From Gammaproteobacteria bacterium (GTDB taxonomy: Bacteria > Pseudomonadota > Gammaproteobacteria > Steroidobacterales > Woeseiaceae): a stretch of DNA of 38,500 bases. The stretch spans positions 1-38,500 of the forward strand of contig SMWE01000076.1 in the NCBI GenBank assembly GCA_004357475.1, read 5' to 3'. Position 1 is the first letter of the stretch. Each line of letters opens with the position of its first letter. Shown piece by piece: positions 7,848 through 16,607 of the stretch. Both the position numbers and the translations under genes were made by a program. Under the pieces are notes generated by a model. It worked only from the letters and a program-made list of their open reading frames with translations, made no database searches and was not told where the DNA came from.

Positions 7848-10550
7848 CTAGTGTGCTTCATCCCAATTGCTGCCTATACCTGCATCGACCTTGAGCGGGA
7901 CCGAGAGGTCGGCCGCGGCGCTCATCAGGGCAACGATCCTGGCCTGGACCTCATCGACTGATTTTTCCGCGACTTCGAATACCAGTTCATCATGCACCTG
8001 CATGATCATGCGGGCAGGCGCCTTGCTGGTATCGAGCCAGTGCTGCACGGCAATCATTGCGCGTTTGATGATGTCGGCGGCAGTACCCTGCATCGGCGCG
8101 TTGATCGCACTGCGTTCGGCGTACTGCCGCCGTGGCGCGTTGCGGTCGTTGATATCAGGGAGATAAAGACGGCGCCCGAAGATCGTTTCGACGAATCCGG
8201 ATTGACGCGCCTGCTCGCGTGTGTCGTCCATGAATTTCTTTACGCCGGGATAGCGGTCGAAGTACAGGTCCACATACTCCTGTGCTTCGTGGCGACTGAT
8301 GCCGAGTTGCTTGCCGAGACCGAATGCCGACATACCATACATGAGGCCAAAATTGATGGCTTTTGCGGATCGCCGGTGATCTGCGGTTACCTCATCGGGG
8401 TCCAGTCCAAATACTTCTGCGGCAGTTGCCTTGTGTATGTCCTGATCTGCGGCAAAAGCATCCAGCAATCCGGCGTCACCTGACAGATGCGCCATGATGC
8501 GGAGTTCAATCTGCGAATAATCGGCCGCCAGCAAGAGGGTCCCGTCCGGAGCAACAAATGCCTGGCGAATACGGCGTCCTTCGGGGGTTCGGATCGGAAT
8601 GTTCTGCAAATTCGGATCCGTTGACGACAGGCGTCCGGTAGCGGCAACCGCCTGGTGATAAGACGTATGCACGCGTCCGGTATCTGCGGCAATTTGCTCG
8701 GGCAATTTGTCCGTATAAGTGCTCTTCAGCTTGCTGACGCCTCGATACTCCAGGATGACGCGCGGCAGATCGTATTCGCTCGCCAGTTCCTGTAAAACGT
8801 CCTCAGCGGTCGACGGTTGTCCTTTGGGCGTCTTCCGGATCACTGGCAGGCCGAGCTGAACGAACAGTATTTCCTGAAGCTGCTTCGGGGATCCCAGGTT
8901 GAACGGAGCACCGGCCAGCTCGTGCGCAGCGGCTTCCAGGCCAACCATTTTCTCTGAGAGCTCGCCGCTTTGCTTTTTGAGCATATCGGAATCGATAAGC
9001 ACGCCCGCTTCTTCCATCCCGAGCAAAATCGGCACCAGCGGTTGCTCGATTTCCACATACACATTCTTTAGCGTGGCGGTCTTCTGCAGCTCGCCCCACA
9101 GATGTTCGTGAAGCTTGAGAGTAATGTCCGCATCCTCGGCTGCATAAGGTGCAGCCAGTTCCAGGTCGATCTGGTTGAACGTAAGTTGTTTTGCTCCCTT
9201 GCCCGCAACATGCTCATAATGAATGGTGTCGATGTCGAGATAATAGCGCGCGGTCGAATCCATATCGTGTCGTGTGGCAACACTGTTCAACACATACGAC
9301 TCGAGCATTGAATCAAATTGCATTCCTTGTAGTGCGATGCCGTAACGCGCAAAGATATGCGCGTCGTACTTGAGATGATGGCCGACCTTCTTCTTTTGCG
9401 GATCTTCGAGAAATGCTTTGAGCGAGGACAACACCGATTCGCGACTGAGCTGTTCCGGCGCGCCCGGGTAGTCGTGTGCCACCGGAATATAAGCCGCCTC
9501 GCCGGTCTTCACCGAGAGTGAAATGCCGACGAGTTCCGCCTGCATGTAGTTGATGCTGGTTGTTTCGGTGTCAATTGCCGTCAGCGCAGCTTTATCGATT
9601 TTCTTCAGCCAGGCATCAAACCCGGACTGCTTGAGAACCGTCTCGTATTGGCCCTTGCTCCGGGACTTCGGTTTCACCGGCGCATCGACGCCATCGTTGC
9701 CCAGTTGCGCCAGCAGTGTTCTGAGTTCCAGCCGGCTGTAAAGTGCCCTGAGTTTTTCAGTATCACCCGCGGAACGCTTGAGTTCCTTCGGCCCCAGCGG
9801 CAATTTGACGGTCTGCCTGATGGTGGCCAGGTCCTGCGATAATTTTAGCCGGTCGAGATTCTCACGAAGACTCTCTCCAACCTTGCCTGTTATCTCTTCT
9901 GCATGCTCGATGATCGATGCGGCACTGCCATACTGATTCAGCCACCTGGCGGCAGTTTTTGCGCCGACCCGCGGTACGCCGGGTATGTTGTCGGAACTGT
10001 CGCCAACCAGTGCCAGGTAGTCGATGATCTGTTCCGGAAAGACGTCGAACTTTTTCTTGACGCCCTCCCGGTCCAGTACCGTGCCGCTCATGGTGTTGAT
10101 CAGGGTGATGTTGTCGTCGACGAGTTGCGCCATGTCTTTGTCACCGGTCGATACCAGCACCTGCATACCGTCCGCCGCGGCCTGCCGGCACAGGGTGCCA
10201 ATGACATCGTCCGCCTCGACGCCTTCGATTCGCAGCATCGGCAACCCCATGGCAGCGACAGCTTCGAGCAGCGGATCTATTTGCAAGCGCAGGTCATCGG
10301 GCATTGGCGGCCGGTTCGCTTTGTATGCGTCGAACATTTCGTCCCGAAACGTTTTTCCGGGAGCGTCGAATACCACCACGAAGTGCTCGGTGTCCTGCTC
10401 CTTCGCGAGCTTCAGTAGCATGCTCAGCACGCCATGTATCGCGCCGGTCGGCTCGCCACGGGAACTTGTAAGACTGGGGAGCGCGTGGTATGCGCGATAA
10501 AGATAGGATGATCCGTCCACAAGGACGAGTTTGCTGTCGCTCATCAGCAT
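7848..10550 (-). CDS. polA: DNA polymerase I
   Basis: 900 residues; ATG at 10550, with a second ATG at 10544 (MSDSKLVLVDG) equally plausible, and no clear Shine-Dalgarno for either. The N-terminal 5'-3' exonuclease starts VDGSSYLYRAYHALP and contains DKDMAQLV and GDSSDNIPGV. The 3'-5' proofreading domain keeps the DxE exonuclease I motif (AIDTETTSIN). The polymerase domain has motif A (ADYSQIELR), motif B (RRSAKAINFGLMYG) and motif C (QVHDELVFEV). All three activities should therefore be present: Okazaki primer removal, gap filling and repair. lptM lies 28 nt upstream on the same strand and may be co-transcribed. Confidence 0.97.
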   Translation of the reverse strand: MLMSDSKLVLVDGSSYLYRAYHALPSLTSSRGEPTGAIHGVLSMLLKLAKEQDTEHFVVVFDAPGKTFRDEMFDAYKANRPPMPDDLRLQIDPLLEAVAAMGLPMLRIEGVEADDVIGTLCRQAAADGMQVLVSTGDKDMAQLVDDNITLINTMSGTVLDREGVKKKFDVFPEQIIDYLALVGDSSDNIPGVPRVGAKTAARWLNQYGSAASIIEHAEEITGKVGESLRENLDRLKLSQDLATIRQTVKLPLGPKELKRSAGDTEKLRALYSRLELRTLLAQLGNDGVDAPVKPKSRSKGQYETVLKQSGFDAWLKKIDKAALTAIDTETTSINYMQAELVGISLSVKTGEAAYIPVAHDYPGAPEQLSRESVLSSLKAFLEDPQKKKVGHHLKYDAHIFARYGIALQGMQFDSMLESYVLNSVATRHDMDSTARYYLDIDTIHYEHVAGKGAKQLTFNQIDLELAAPYAAEDADITLKLHEHLWGELQKTATLKNVYVEIEQPLVPILLGMEEAGVLIDSDMLKKQSGELSEKMVGLEAAAHELAGAPFNLGSPKQLQEILFVQLGLPVIRKTPKGQPSTAEDVLQELASEYDLPRVILEYRGVSKLKSTYTDKLPEQIAADTGRVHTSYHQAVAATGRLSSTDPNLQNIPIRTPEGRRIRQAFVAPDGTLLLAADYSQIELRIMAHLSGDAGLLDAFAADQDIHKATAAEVFGLDPDEVTADHRRSAKAINFGLMYGMSAFGLGKQLGISRHEAQEYVDLYFDRYPGVKKFMDDTREQARQSGFVETIFGRRLYLPDINDRNAPRRQYAERSAINAPMQGTAADIIKRAMIAVQHWLDTSKAPARMIMQVHDELVFEVAEKSVDEVQARIVALMSAAADLSVPLKVDAGIGSNWDEAH

Positions 10551-10578
10551 CGTTTGCGGGTCAGCCCGCGCCTGGAAT

Positions 10579-10791
10579 TTAGTTTATGGGGTTAGTTTGT
10601 TTTTTGTCTTTGTCTTTGTCTTCGTCTTCGTCGTCTTGTTCGGACTCTTCAACGACCGGCTGCTGCTCCCGCACCACTGACTGGATCTCGCTCGGACTCC
10701 CGGGCAAGAACAAAGGGCCCTTCTGGCCGCAAGCCGCCACAAACACAAGATTTAAAATGAACGCAATAAGTAATCCCGGTTTGGTTTGCAT
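10579..10791 (-). CDS. lptM: LptM-like small lipoprotein (YifL family) with charged tail
   Basis: 70 residues from ATG 10791. A signal peptide ends in a lipobox (VFVAAC, Cys21), followed by GQKGPLFLP, the hallmark of LptM/YifL. In E. coli LptM helps mature the LptD/LptE lipopolysaccharide translocon. The C-terminal 25 residues are unusual: almost only Asp, Glu, Lys and Gln, ending KKQTNPIN, encoded by a TTTGTC/TTCGTC hexamer-like tract at 10603-10636. The gene lies 28 nt upstream of polA; in many genomes it sits near lysA instead. Family assignment rests on the short conserved core. Confidence 0.8.
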   Translation of the reverse strand: MQTKPGLLIAFILNLVFVAACGQKGPLFLPGSPSEIQSVVREQQPVVEESEQDDEDEDKDKDKKQTNPIN

Positions 10792-10954
10792 AATTTTGAG
10801 CCACCGTTGCAGCGAAACGCCGACACCCGGAATGGTATACCAGATACCGCGCCAAAACCGTGAAATAGGGCAGGAGCCCGGGAATATTGAAAACTCGTAG
10901 CTGCTAATATGCGCTGCTTCGTTTTTCAACAAACTACTTATGGAGCATTGCAGT

Positions 10955-11632
10955 ATGGAGTTGCCGGAAACCGTCGAAGTTGCTACTGGCGCGAGCCCGG
11001 AAGGCAGCGTCATCTGGTTACATGGGCTTGGCGCGGACGGGCATGACTTTGAGTCGATCGTGCCGGAACTTGGACTTGGCGGTAAGCGGAGCCTGCGATT
11101 CGTTTTTCCGCATGCGCCCATGCGGCCAGTGACAATCAATGCTGGCATGACCATGCGCGCCTGGTACGACATTCTGACCCTGGAGCGCGGGGGACCCCAG
11201 GACGAGGTGGGGATCAGGGAAAGCAGCCGCATGCTGGAAATGCTGATCGAGCGCGAACATGAGCGCGGAATACCCTATGAAAATATTGTGCTGGCCGGGT
11301 TTTCACAAGGCGGCGCAATCGCGCTACATACTGCGTTGCGCTATCCGCACCGGCTTGCCGGACTGATGGCTTTGTCAACGTACCTGCCATTGCAGGACAG
11401 TTTCGACAGCGAGGTTCTGCAAAACAGGGAGGCCCAGTCGCAGAAGCTGCCGATATTCATGGCGCACGGCTCGTCTGATCCCATGCTGCCGATGGCGCTT
11501 GGGCAGCATTCCCTTACAACCCTGGAAAAAGCCGGGTACGAGGTCGAATGGCACGATTATCCGATGGCACATGCCATCTGCGCCGCGGAAATTGCTGATA
11601 TCAGGAATTGGCTTTTGTCCGTGATCTCGTAG
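10955..11632 (+). CDS. Alpha/beta-hydrolase carboxylesterase (phospholipase/carboxylesterase family)
   Basis: 225 residues from ATG 10955, which has GGAG 9 nt upstream; an in-frame ATG at 10940 lies just before that site and lacks its own. Catalytic triad: Ser117 in GFSQGG, Asp175 in HGSSDPMLP and His206 in YPMAHAI. The N-terminal WLHGLGADGHDFE forms the oxyanion-hole region. The family (esterase II / acyl-protein thioesterase-like, about 220 residues) hydrolyses short-chain carboxylic esters and is normally cytoplasmic; no signal peptide is seen. It is convergent with the NRDE gene, 21 nt apart. Confidence 0.92.
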   Translation: MELPETVEVATGASPEGSVIWLHGLGADGHDFESIVPELGLGGKRSLRFVFPHAPMRPVTINAGMTMRAWYDILTLERGGPQDEVGIRESSRMLEMLIEREHERGIPYENIVLAGFSQGGAIALHTALRYPHRLAGLMALSTYLPLQDSFDSEVLQNREAQSQKLPIFMAHGSSDPMLPMALGQHSLTTLEKAGYEVEWHDYPMAHAICAAEIADIRNWLLSVIS

Positions 11633-11653
11633 TGCCTGCCGTTCCCATCAATT

Positions 11654-12412
11654 CTATTCGCAGCTGAAACTGAAATTCGAATCACCGCAGCGAGCGCCAT
11701 CCGGATCGAAGCTGCGCTCACAAAAATCAATCCGTCCGTCATTCGAATGCAATAATATCGTCGAGCAACGGGTGCCATAAGTGTCCGAGACGATGAACGG
11801 CGCGGTCAGTGCCCGAGCCAGCCTGAATGGCAATTCACCACTGGGAACGTCCGAGCTTGCGGCCGGCGTTTTGTCCTCGAGCAGGCGCAGTAATTCTGTG
11901 GTGTTTACGTCATCCGAATCAATGAGTGCCGTGAGTGCCGCTTTCGTTCGTGTGAGCTTCGTCCACGGCGTGTCGAGCGACGCGTTGCTGAGCCCATAAA
12001 CTCCCGGCGCGAGGGATACCGGTTCATCGCCACGATTCGACATGTAGCAGATATTCTCGTGATCCGCTGCAAGCACACTGACGCCCGCATAATTTTCGCC
12101 TGCAATCGAAGAGACATAGGTCATCGCGTCAACGTCAGTAGAAACGAACCTGGTGACGATCTCACCGCGCGATCGCAATCCGACATGGGCTCGTTGTTGC
12201 TCCCGATAATTCGTCACGGTCGCGAATCGTCCCGACCTGGCCGTCGCGAGCCAGGTGCCACCGGCCTGCAGGTCTCGCCCGGCCAGGACGTCCGGCAGAT
12301 CAGGCCACCAGTGCGCTTCCTGTGACGGCCTGCCGTGAAATTCATCGCGGTTGGCGGCGAGTATCAGCTTGTAATCGGGATGAGATTTCCACGCAAAAAC
12401 GACCAGGCACAT
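11654..12412 (-). CDS. NRDE family (TANGO2-like) protein
   Basis: 252 residues starting MCLVVFAW, with the diagnostic AANRDEFHGRPS at about 20-31 and the downstream TNYRE segment. The NRDE/TANGO2 family is widespread; Cys2 at the N-terminus resembles an N-terminal nucleophile arrangement, but no reaction is firmly established for bacterial members. Proposed roles in haem or lipid handling come from eukaryotic homologues. It is 15 nt downstream of nudC on the same strand, so the two are probably co-transcribed. Confidence 0.88.
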   Translation of the reverse strand: MCLVVFAWKSHPDYKLILAANRDEFHGRPSQEAHWWPDLPDVLAGRDLQAGGTWLATARSGRFATVTNYREQQRAHVGLRSRGEIVTRFVSTDVDAMTYVSSIAGENYAGVSVLAADHENICYMSNRGDEPVSLAPGVYGLSNASLDTPWTKLTRTKAALTALIDSDDVNTTELLRLLEDKTPAASSDVPSGELPFRLARALTAPFIVSDTYGTRCSTILLHSNDGRIDFCERSFDPDGARCGDSNFSFSCE

Positions 12413-12427
12413 TTGAGATATTCCGCG

Positions 12428-13315
12428 TCAGGCGCTGCCAAGCAGCCAGTTGTCGACCAGGCGGCGGGCGATGGACAGACGGTAGGGGAGCTTAGGGAAA
12501 CCGGATCGCAATTCCTTGCGGGTAAACCATTGCGCGTCTGCGAGTTCGCCGTCGTTCAGCAGGATCTCACTGGAAACGGCTTCCGCCGTAAAACCGAGCA
12601 TCAGTGATGATGGAAACGGCCATGGTTGCGAGCTGTGGTAACGGACCTTGCCGACCTCAATATTGGTTTCCTCCGCCACTTCGCGGCGAACTGCGTCTTC
12701 AAGGCTCTCCCCCGGCTCTACAAAACCGGCGATCGTTGAGTAGCGACCCTCGGGCCAGTCCGGCTGACGGCCAAGCAGGCAATGCTCGCCATTCGACACG
12801 AGCACAATAATGGCCGGGTCCACGCGCGGGAAGCTCTGGGCCCCGCATTCGTCATTGCTGCAGATCCTCGTATTGCCGCCCGACTCAATGCGCGCCAATG
12901 AGCCGCAAACACCGCAGTGTTTCTGCAAACCGTGCCATAGCACGAGCGCGCGGGCGTGGGCTGCCAGATTGGCTTCATCGGCGGGCAGGACACTGCCCAG
13001 GTATCGCAGATCATGAAATTCTCCGGCCTCGGCAAATGGTGCATCGATTGCACCATCGATACCAACCGCGAATGCCGGCTGCCCCTGGTACATGCCGAGA
13101 AAAATCGTCTCCTGCGATTCGAGGAATCCGGCCATCTCAGAGCAATTGAGCAATACAGTCCGCAACGGTTCGCCGGTCGCCAGGCACTTGTCGCCCCATA
13201 CCGGCAGGAATCGGGACTGCGGGCTGTCCACAGCCGCCTGCAGCCACTCCGGGTCTTTGCGCCGGTGACCCGAGCGATCGACAAAGGCGCCGGCAAAAAT
13301 GTTGTGATTGCTCAT
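12428..13315 (-). CDS. nudC: NAD(+)/NADH diphosphatase NudC (Nudix hydrolase)
   Basis: 295 residues from ATG 13315; a TTG-started extension to 13360 is not preferred. A zinc ribbon with C134-x-x-C137 and C152...C157 precedes the Nudix box (197-219, GFVEPGESLEDAVRREVAEE), complete with REVAEE metal ligands. The NudC-specific SQPWPFPSSLMLGF follows. NudC cleaves NAD(H) to NMN(H) plus AMP and removes NAD caps from RNA 5' ends. It lies 71 nt downstream of the flhC-like gene and 15 nt upstream of the NRDE gene, all on the minus strand. Confidence 0.95.
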   Translation of the reverse strand: MSNHNIFAGAFVDRSGHRRKDPEWLQAAVDSPQSRFLPVWGDKCLATGEPLRTVLLNCSEMAGFLESQETIFLGMYQGQPAFAVGIDGAIDAPFAEAGEFHDLRYLGSVLPADEANLAAHARALVLWHGLQKHCGVCGSLARIESGGNTRICSNDECGAQSFPRVDPAIIVLVSNGEHCLLGRQPDWPEGRYSTIAGFVEPGESLEDAVRREVAEETNIEVGKVRYHSSQPWPFPSSLMLGFTAEAVSSEILLNDGELADAQWFTRKELRSGFPKLPYRLSIARRLVDNWLLGSA

Positions 13316-13386
13316 TCGGGTAAAAGTGTACCGAAATTTCGACGCAGGAAGTGCCCCCAATGCTGATCAGGGTGCCCAAACATTGT

Positions 13387-13980
13387 TCATGTTTTGCCGC
13401 TGGAGCCGGTGACCAGGCGGCCTTCCCGGCACTGGGAAATCTCGCAGCACGGACAGGTTCTGTGATCGAGCGCGTACGCATCCTGTACATAGGTAGCCCG
13501 GCAACCAGCGCAGGTTGCGAGAACGAGCTCGTCGTTTTTAGAGATATTCTGCAACAGGCTCCAGGCCCATTCGAAACTTAAGCGTGGCCGGGGATGCAGT
13601 AGCAGGTAGGTTTCGAATGCGCGGCACACACGATGCCCGTATTCCACATCAGGTCTGGGCCAGCAGGCATGAACCCGATTGGCCGCATCTATGCGCAGCA
13701 ACAGGCTCGCACAGAACAAGGCGACCAGCGTGGTCGCCTCGAGCTGGTTCAGCGGCGGCTTGACGAAAGGTCCGACCTGCTGTGGAGACTTGCCGCGCCG
13801 CCGGGTCACCTTAGTGTCGCCCGTGTCCCGGAAGTAGGTCGTGTAGAGTTTGCGAATGCGGTCATCGCTCAGTCCCGTACAGTCCTTGATCGTGTGGGTC
13901 CTGGCTTCGTGGTGGATCATCCTGAGCGCCAGTTCGAATTGGCTGCGCTCGCTTGCGTAGCGATCGTCGGTTAGTCGCAT
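13387..13980 (-). CDS. FlhC-like transcriptional regulator
   Basis: 197 residues; ATG 13980 has AGGAAAG about 5 nt upstream. The N-terminal helical part (FELALRMIHHEAR ... GLSDDRIRKLY) matches the DNA-binding region of FlhC as I recall it. The AFETYLLLHP and AWSLLQNISKNDEL segments match the core. The C-terminus has the FlhC zinc site: C157-A-G-C160 and C176-P-C-C179. FlhC forms a D4C2 heterohexamer with FlhD and is the master activator of flagellar class II genes. Here no flagellar gene is in the window, and the divergent neighbour looks like an FlhD partner, so the pair may control another regulon (inference). Confidence 0.85.
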   Translation of the reverse strand: MRLTDDRYASERSQFELALRMIHHEARTHTIKDCTGLSDDRIRKLYTTYFRDTGDTKVTRRRGKSPQQVGPFVKPPLNQLEATTLVALFCASLLLRIDAANRVHACWPRPDVEYGHRVCRAFETYLLLHPRPRLSFEWAWSLLQNISKNDELVLATCAGCRATYVQDAYALDHRTCPCCEISQCREGRLVTGSSGKT

Positions 13981-14123
13981 TTCTTTCCTTTTATGCTAGT
14001 TTAATACCATATCTAGTGATACAAAGCCTATAGTATTCGTACATGGGAAATCAATCGAAAATAGCGTAACTGGATATAGCAAGAAGAAATTACCGGTAAT
14101 GCGCAATCCTTGGGGAGAACAAG

Positions 14124-14777
14124 ATGGCGTTCGATGGCCCGGCACCCGTTGACTACCGAAATGTAACTGCACTGAATCGTGCGTATTTGTCCTTGTTGCA
14201 GGCGAATCGCCGCGCCCGGCGGAGCCTGCATCAGCTCTCTTCGCCACTATGCCGTCGCATCACGTCACTGACCCCTCACCAGGTTGACCGGCTATCGGCG
14301 ACGCCATTTCTGTTGCTTTCGTTTCGTGAGCGAGACCACAGACTGTGGAGTCAGATTCTGTCGGACGATGGCGGGCACGACCTTTTCACGTGCCCGGTCG
14401 CGGACGATCTCGAGCGGCTCCAGTCAGCCGGGCTTGGTTTTATCTGGCACCTTGCGCGACAGAACCCGTATACTCTGCGGCTGATCTGTGGTGCGAGCCT
14501 GAATTGGTGTGAGCAGATTGCCGAGCGGACATTCTTCGGCCTGCTTGCCGCGGTGGCACCACATCCCGATCTGCTGGAACTTCGCAGGGGAAACGACGAC
14601 CAGTTGTGGTTGAAACTGCTGAATCCTGGCGTCAGCAGGGAGACCGAGGTCCGCAGCGCAGCGCACATGAGTGTGTTGCAGACGCTGCTGACGCGACCGG
14701 CTGCCAGCGTGCCGCGAACCTGGGCAGTAGCAGCCTGCAAAACCAAACACACCGGCCTGCGTGTTGCTGACGAATAA
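14124..14777 (+). CDS. Unknown protein with FlhD-like N-terminus, divergent from the FlhC-like gene
   Basis: 217 residues; ATG 14124 has GGGAGA about 6 nt upstream. I do not recognise the full-length protein. Residues about 16-75 follow the FlhD pattern: LNRAYLSLLQ against INLSYLLLAQ, and SLTPHQVDRLSATPFLLLSFR against [21 protein letters not shown] of E. coli FlhD (recalled, not aligned by program). E. coli FlhD is about 116 residues, so about 120 C-terminal residues (FIWHLARQNPYTLRLICG..., WCEQIAERTFFGLL...) are extra. No membrane segment or signal peptide is apparent. The AT-rich 143-bp region between the two divergent genes probably carries both promoters. Its role as FlhC partner is inference. 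Confidence 0.6.
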   Translation: MAFDGPAPVDYRNVTALNRAYLSLLQANRRARRSLHQLSSPLCRRITSLTPHQVDRLSATPFLLLSFRERDHRLWSQILSDDGGHDLFTCPVADDLERLQSAGLGFIWHLARQNPYTLRLICGASLNWCEQIAERTFFGLLAAVAPHPDLLELRRGNDDQLWLKLLNPGVSRETEVRSAAHMSVLQTLLTRPAASVPRTWAVAACKTKHTGLRVADE

Positions 14778-14865
14778 GGTATCGCGGCTGTACGCCGCGA
14801 TCCCGGTGCCGATAGAAAAAACAAACGCAGGCGACGACAGGCAAATAGAGGTAGCCCGGACCTCT

Positions 14866-14882
14866 CGCGTATACAATACGCG
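14866..14882. promoter_or_regulatory. 17-bp palindrome immediately upstream of yadG
   Basis: CGCGTAT (14866-14872), ACA spacer, ATACGCG (14876-14882): perfect 7-bp arms ending 5 nt before the yadG ATG. It overlaps a -10-like TACAAT, and no Shine-Dalgarno is visible between it and the ATG. It may be an operator over a promoter giving a nearly leaderless mRNA; no matching -35 box is clear. Confidence 0.35.
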
Positions 14883-14887
14883 TCGCT

Positions 14888-15826
14888 ATGTATGCGCTAT
14901 CTATCAAGCAACTGACCAAAACTTACAGCAACGGTTTGCAGGCCCTGAAGGGCATAGATTTCGACGTCAAACCCGGCGATTTCTACGCCATGCTCGGGCC
15001 GAATGGTGCGGGCAAAACCACGGTGATCGGTATTGTCTGTTCCCTTATCAACAAAACCTCCGGTAAGGTCGAGATTTTCGGACACGATATCGATACGGAC
15101 GTCGAGGCTGCAAAAGCATGCATCGGACTGGTGCCCCAGGAATTGAATCTGAACATATTCGACTCGGTGCTCAATATCGTCGTTAACCAGGCCGGCTATT
15201 ACGGCATCGGTCGAAAGCTGGCCCTGCAAAAGGCCGAACAGTACCTGTGTGAATTGAGGCTGTGGGATCGGCGTTTTGACCAGGCGCGCAAGCTGTCTGG
15301 CGGCATGAAGCGGCGCCTGATGATTGCACGTGCGCTGATCCACGAACCGAAGCTCCTTATGCTCGACGAACCAACGGCGGGCGTGGACATCGAGATTCGT
15401 CGATCGATGTGGGACTTTCTGCGGCGCATCAACGCAGCCGGAACCACCATCATCCTGACAACACATTATCTCGAAGAAGCCGAAAACCTTTGTCGTCATG
15501 TCGCGATCATCGATGAAGGGAAAATCATCGAAAATGCCCGCATGACCACCGTACTCAGAAAACTGCAGCGCGAGGTATTTGTCTTGAGCCTGCGCGAACC
15601 CCTAAGTGAGGCGCCGGTACTGGCGGAATTCGAGACCTCACTGGTTGAGGATTATGAACTCGAGGTTACCGTTGAATCGGGCAATGATCTCAATACGTTG
15701 TTTGCCCGCCTGAATGAATCGGGAATTAGTGTCGTCAGTTTGCGCAATAAGGCCAGTCGGCTCGAGGAACTGTTTATGGGCCTTGTAGAGAGCAAGCAGG
15801 GCACCGGTCGGGCAGTGCCCAGTTAA
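14888..15826 (+). CDS. yadG: ABC-2 type exporter, ATP-binding protein (YadG-like)
   Basis: 312 residues. Walker A GPNGAGKT (37-44), Q-loop VPQE, signature LSGGM (near 138), Walker B LLMLDEPTAG and the switch His in TTHYLEEAE are all intact. Family knowledge: YadG pairs with the YadH permease as a 2+2 exporter of unknown substrate. The yadH start is 6 nt after the TAA stop (15824-15826), so the two are one transcription unit. No Shine-Dalgarno is visible, and the palindrome at 14866-14882 abuts the start. Confidence 0.93.
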   Translation: MYALSIKQLTKTYSNGLQALKGIDFDVKPGDFYAMLGPNGAGKTTVIGIVCSLINKTSGKVEIFGHDIDTDVEAAKACIGLVPQELNLNIFDSVLNIVVNQAGYYGIGRKLALQKAEQYLCELRLWDRRFDQARKLSGGMKRRLMIARALIHEPKLLMLDEPTAGVDIEIRRSMWDFLRRINAAGTTIILTTHYLEEAENLCRHVAIIDEGKIIENARMTTVLRKLQREVFVLSLREPLSEAPVLAEFETSLVEDYELEVTVESGNDLNTLFARLNESGISVVSLRNKASRLEELFMGLVESKQGTGRAVPS

Positions 15827-15832
15827 ATCATT

Positions 15833-16606
15833 ATGGATATCGCCGTTAACTGGGTTGCTCTGAAAACACTGGTGCGCAAGGAAGTTATCCGTGTTGCGCG
15901 AATCTGGGTGCAGACTATCGTGCCGCCCGCAATTACGATGACCCTGTACTTCATCATATTCGGCAACCTGATCGGACGGCGCATTGGCGAGATGGGTGGC
16001 TTTGATTACATGCAGTACATCGCGCCAGGACTGATCATGATGTCGGTAATCACCAATTCCTACGGTAACGTCGTGTCATCATTCTTCGGCGCCAAGTACG
16101 GCAAACACATCGAGGAAATGCTGGTCTCGCCGATGTCGAACGCCACGATAATCATCGGCCATGTTGCGGGAGGCGTAATCAGGGGGCTCATGGTTGGCGC
16201 CCTGGTGACGATGATCGCATTGGGATTTACCAGCTTGTCGATCGAACATCCGCTGGTCACGATTTCGATTGTATTGCTTGCCTCCATAGTTTTTGCGTTG
16301 CTGGGCTTTGCCAACGCGGTGTTCGCAAAGAAGTTTGACGATATTTCGATCATTCCAACGTTCATCCTGACACCGCTGACTTACCTGGGTGGTGTATTTT
16401 ATTCGATCACGCTGTTACCGGAGTTCTGGCAAAAGGTCTCACTCGCGAATCCTATTCTCTACATGGTAAACGCGTTTCGTTACGGGATTCTCGGCGTCTC
16501 GGATATCAGCATCGGCTACGCGTATTTGATTGTCGTAACTTTTGTCGTCGGCCTTTTCACGATGAACCTGATGCTGCTCAATCGTGGCATTGGCATTCGA
16601 GAATGA
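15833..16606 (+). CDS. yadH: ABC-2 type exporter, permease (YadH-like)
   Basis: 257 residues, all one ABC-2 membrane domain with about six hydrophobic segments: an N-terminal amphipathic region (KTLVRKEVIRVARIW), TM1 at PPAITMTLYFIIFGNLIG, and the conserved YMQYIAPGLIMMSVI. The VSPMSNATIIIGH coupling region and ILTPLTYLGGVFYSI before the last helices fit the YadH/NodJ branch. It should be the inner-membrane channel for the ATPase encoded directly upstream. Its TGA (16604-16606) is followed after 1 nt by the ATG of the HMCES gene (TGACATG), suggesting translational coupling. Confidence 0.93.
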   Translation: MDIAVNWVALKTLVRKEVIRVARIWVQTIVPPAITMTLYFIIFGNLIGRRIGEMGGFDYMQYIAPGLIMMSVITNSYGNVVSSFFGAKYGKHIEEMLVSPMSNATIIIGHVAGGVIRGLMVGALVTMIALGFTSLSIEHPLVTISIVLLASIVFALLGFANAVFAKKFDDISIIPTFILTPLTYLGGVFYSITLLPEFWQKVSLANPILYMVNAFRYGILGVSDISIGYAYLIVVTFVVGLFTMNLMLLNRGIGIRE

Positions 16607-16607
16607 C

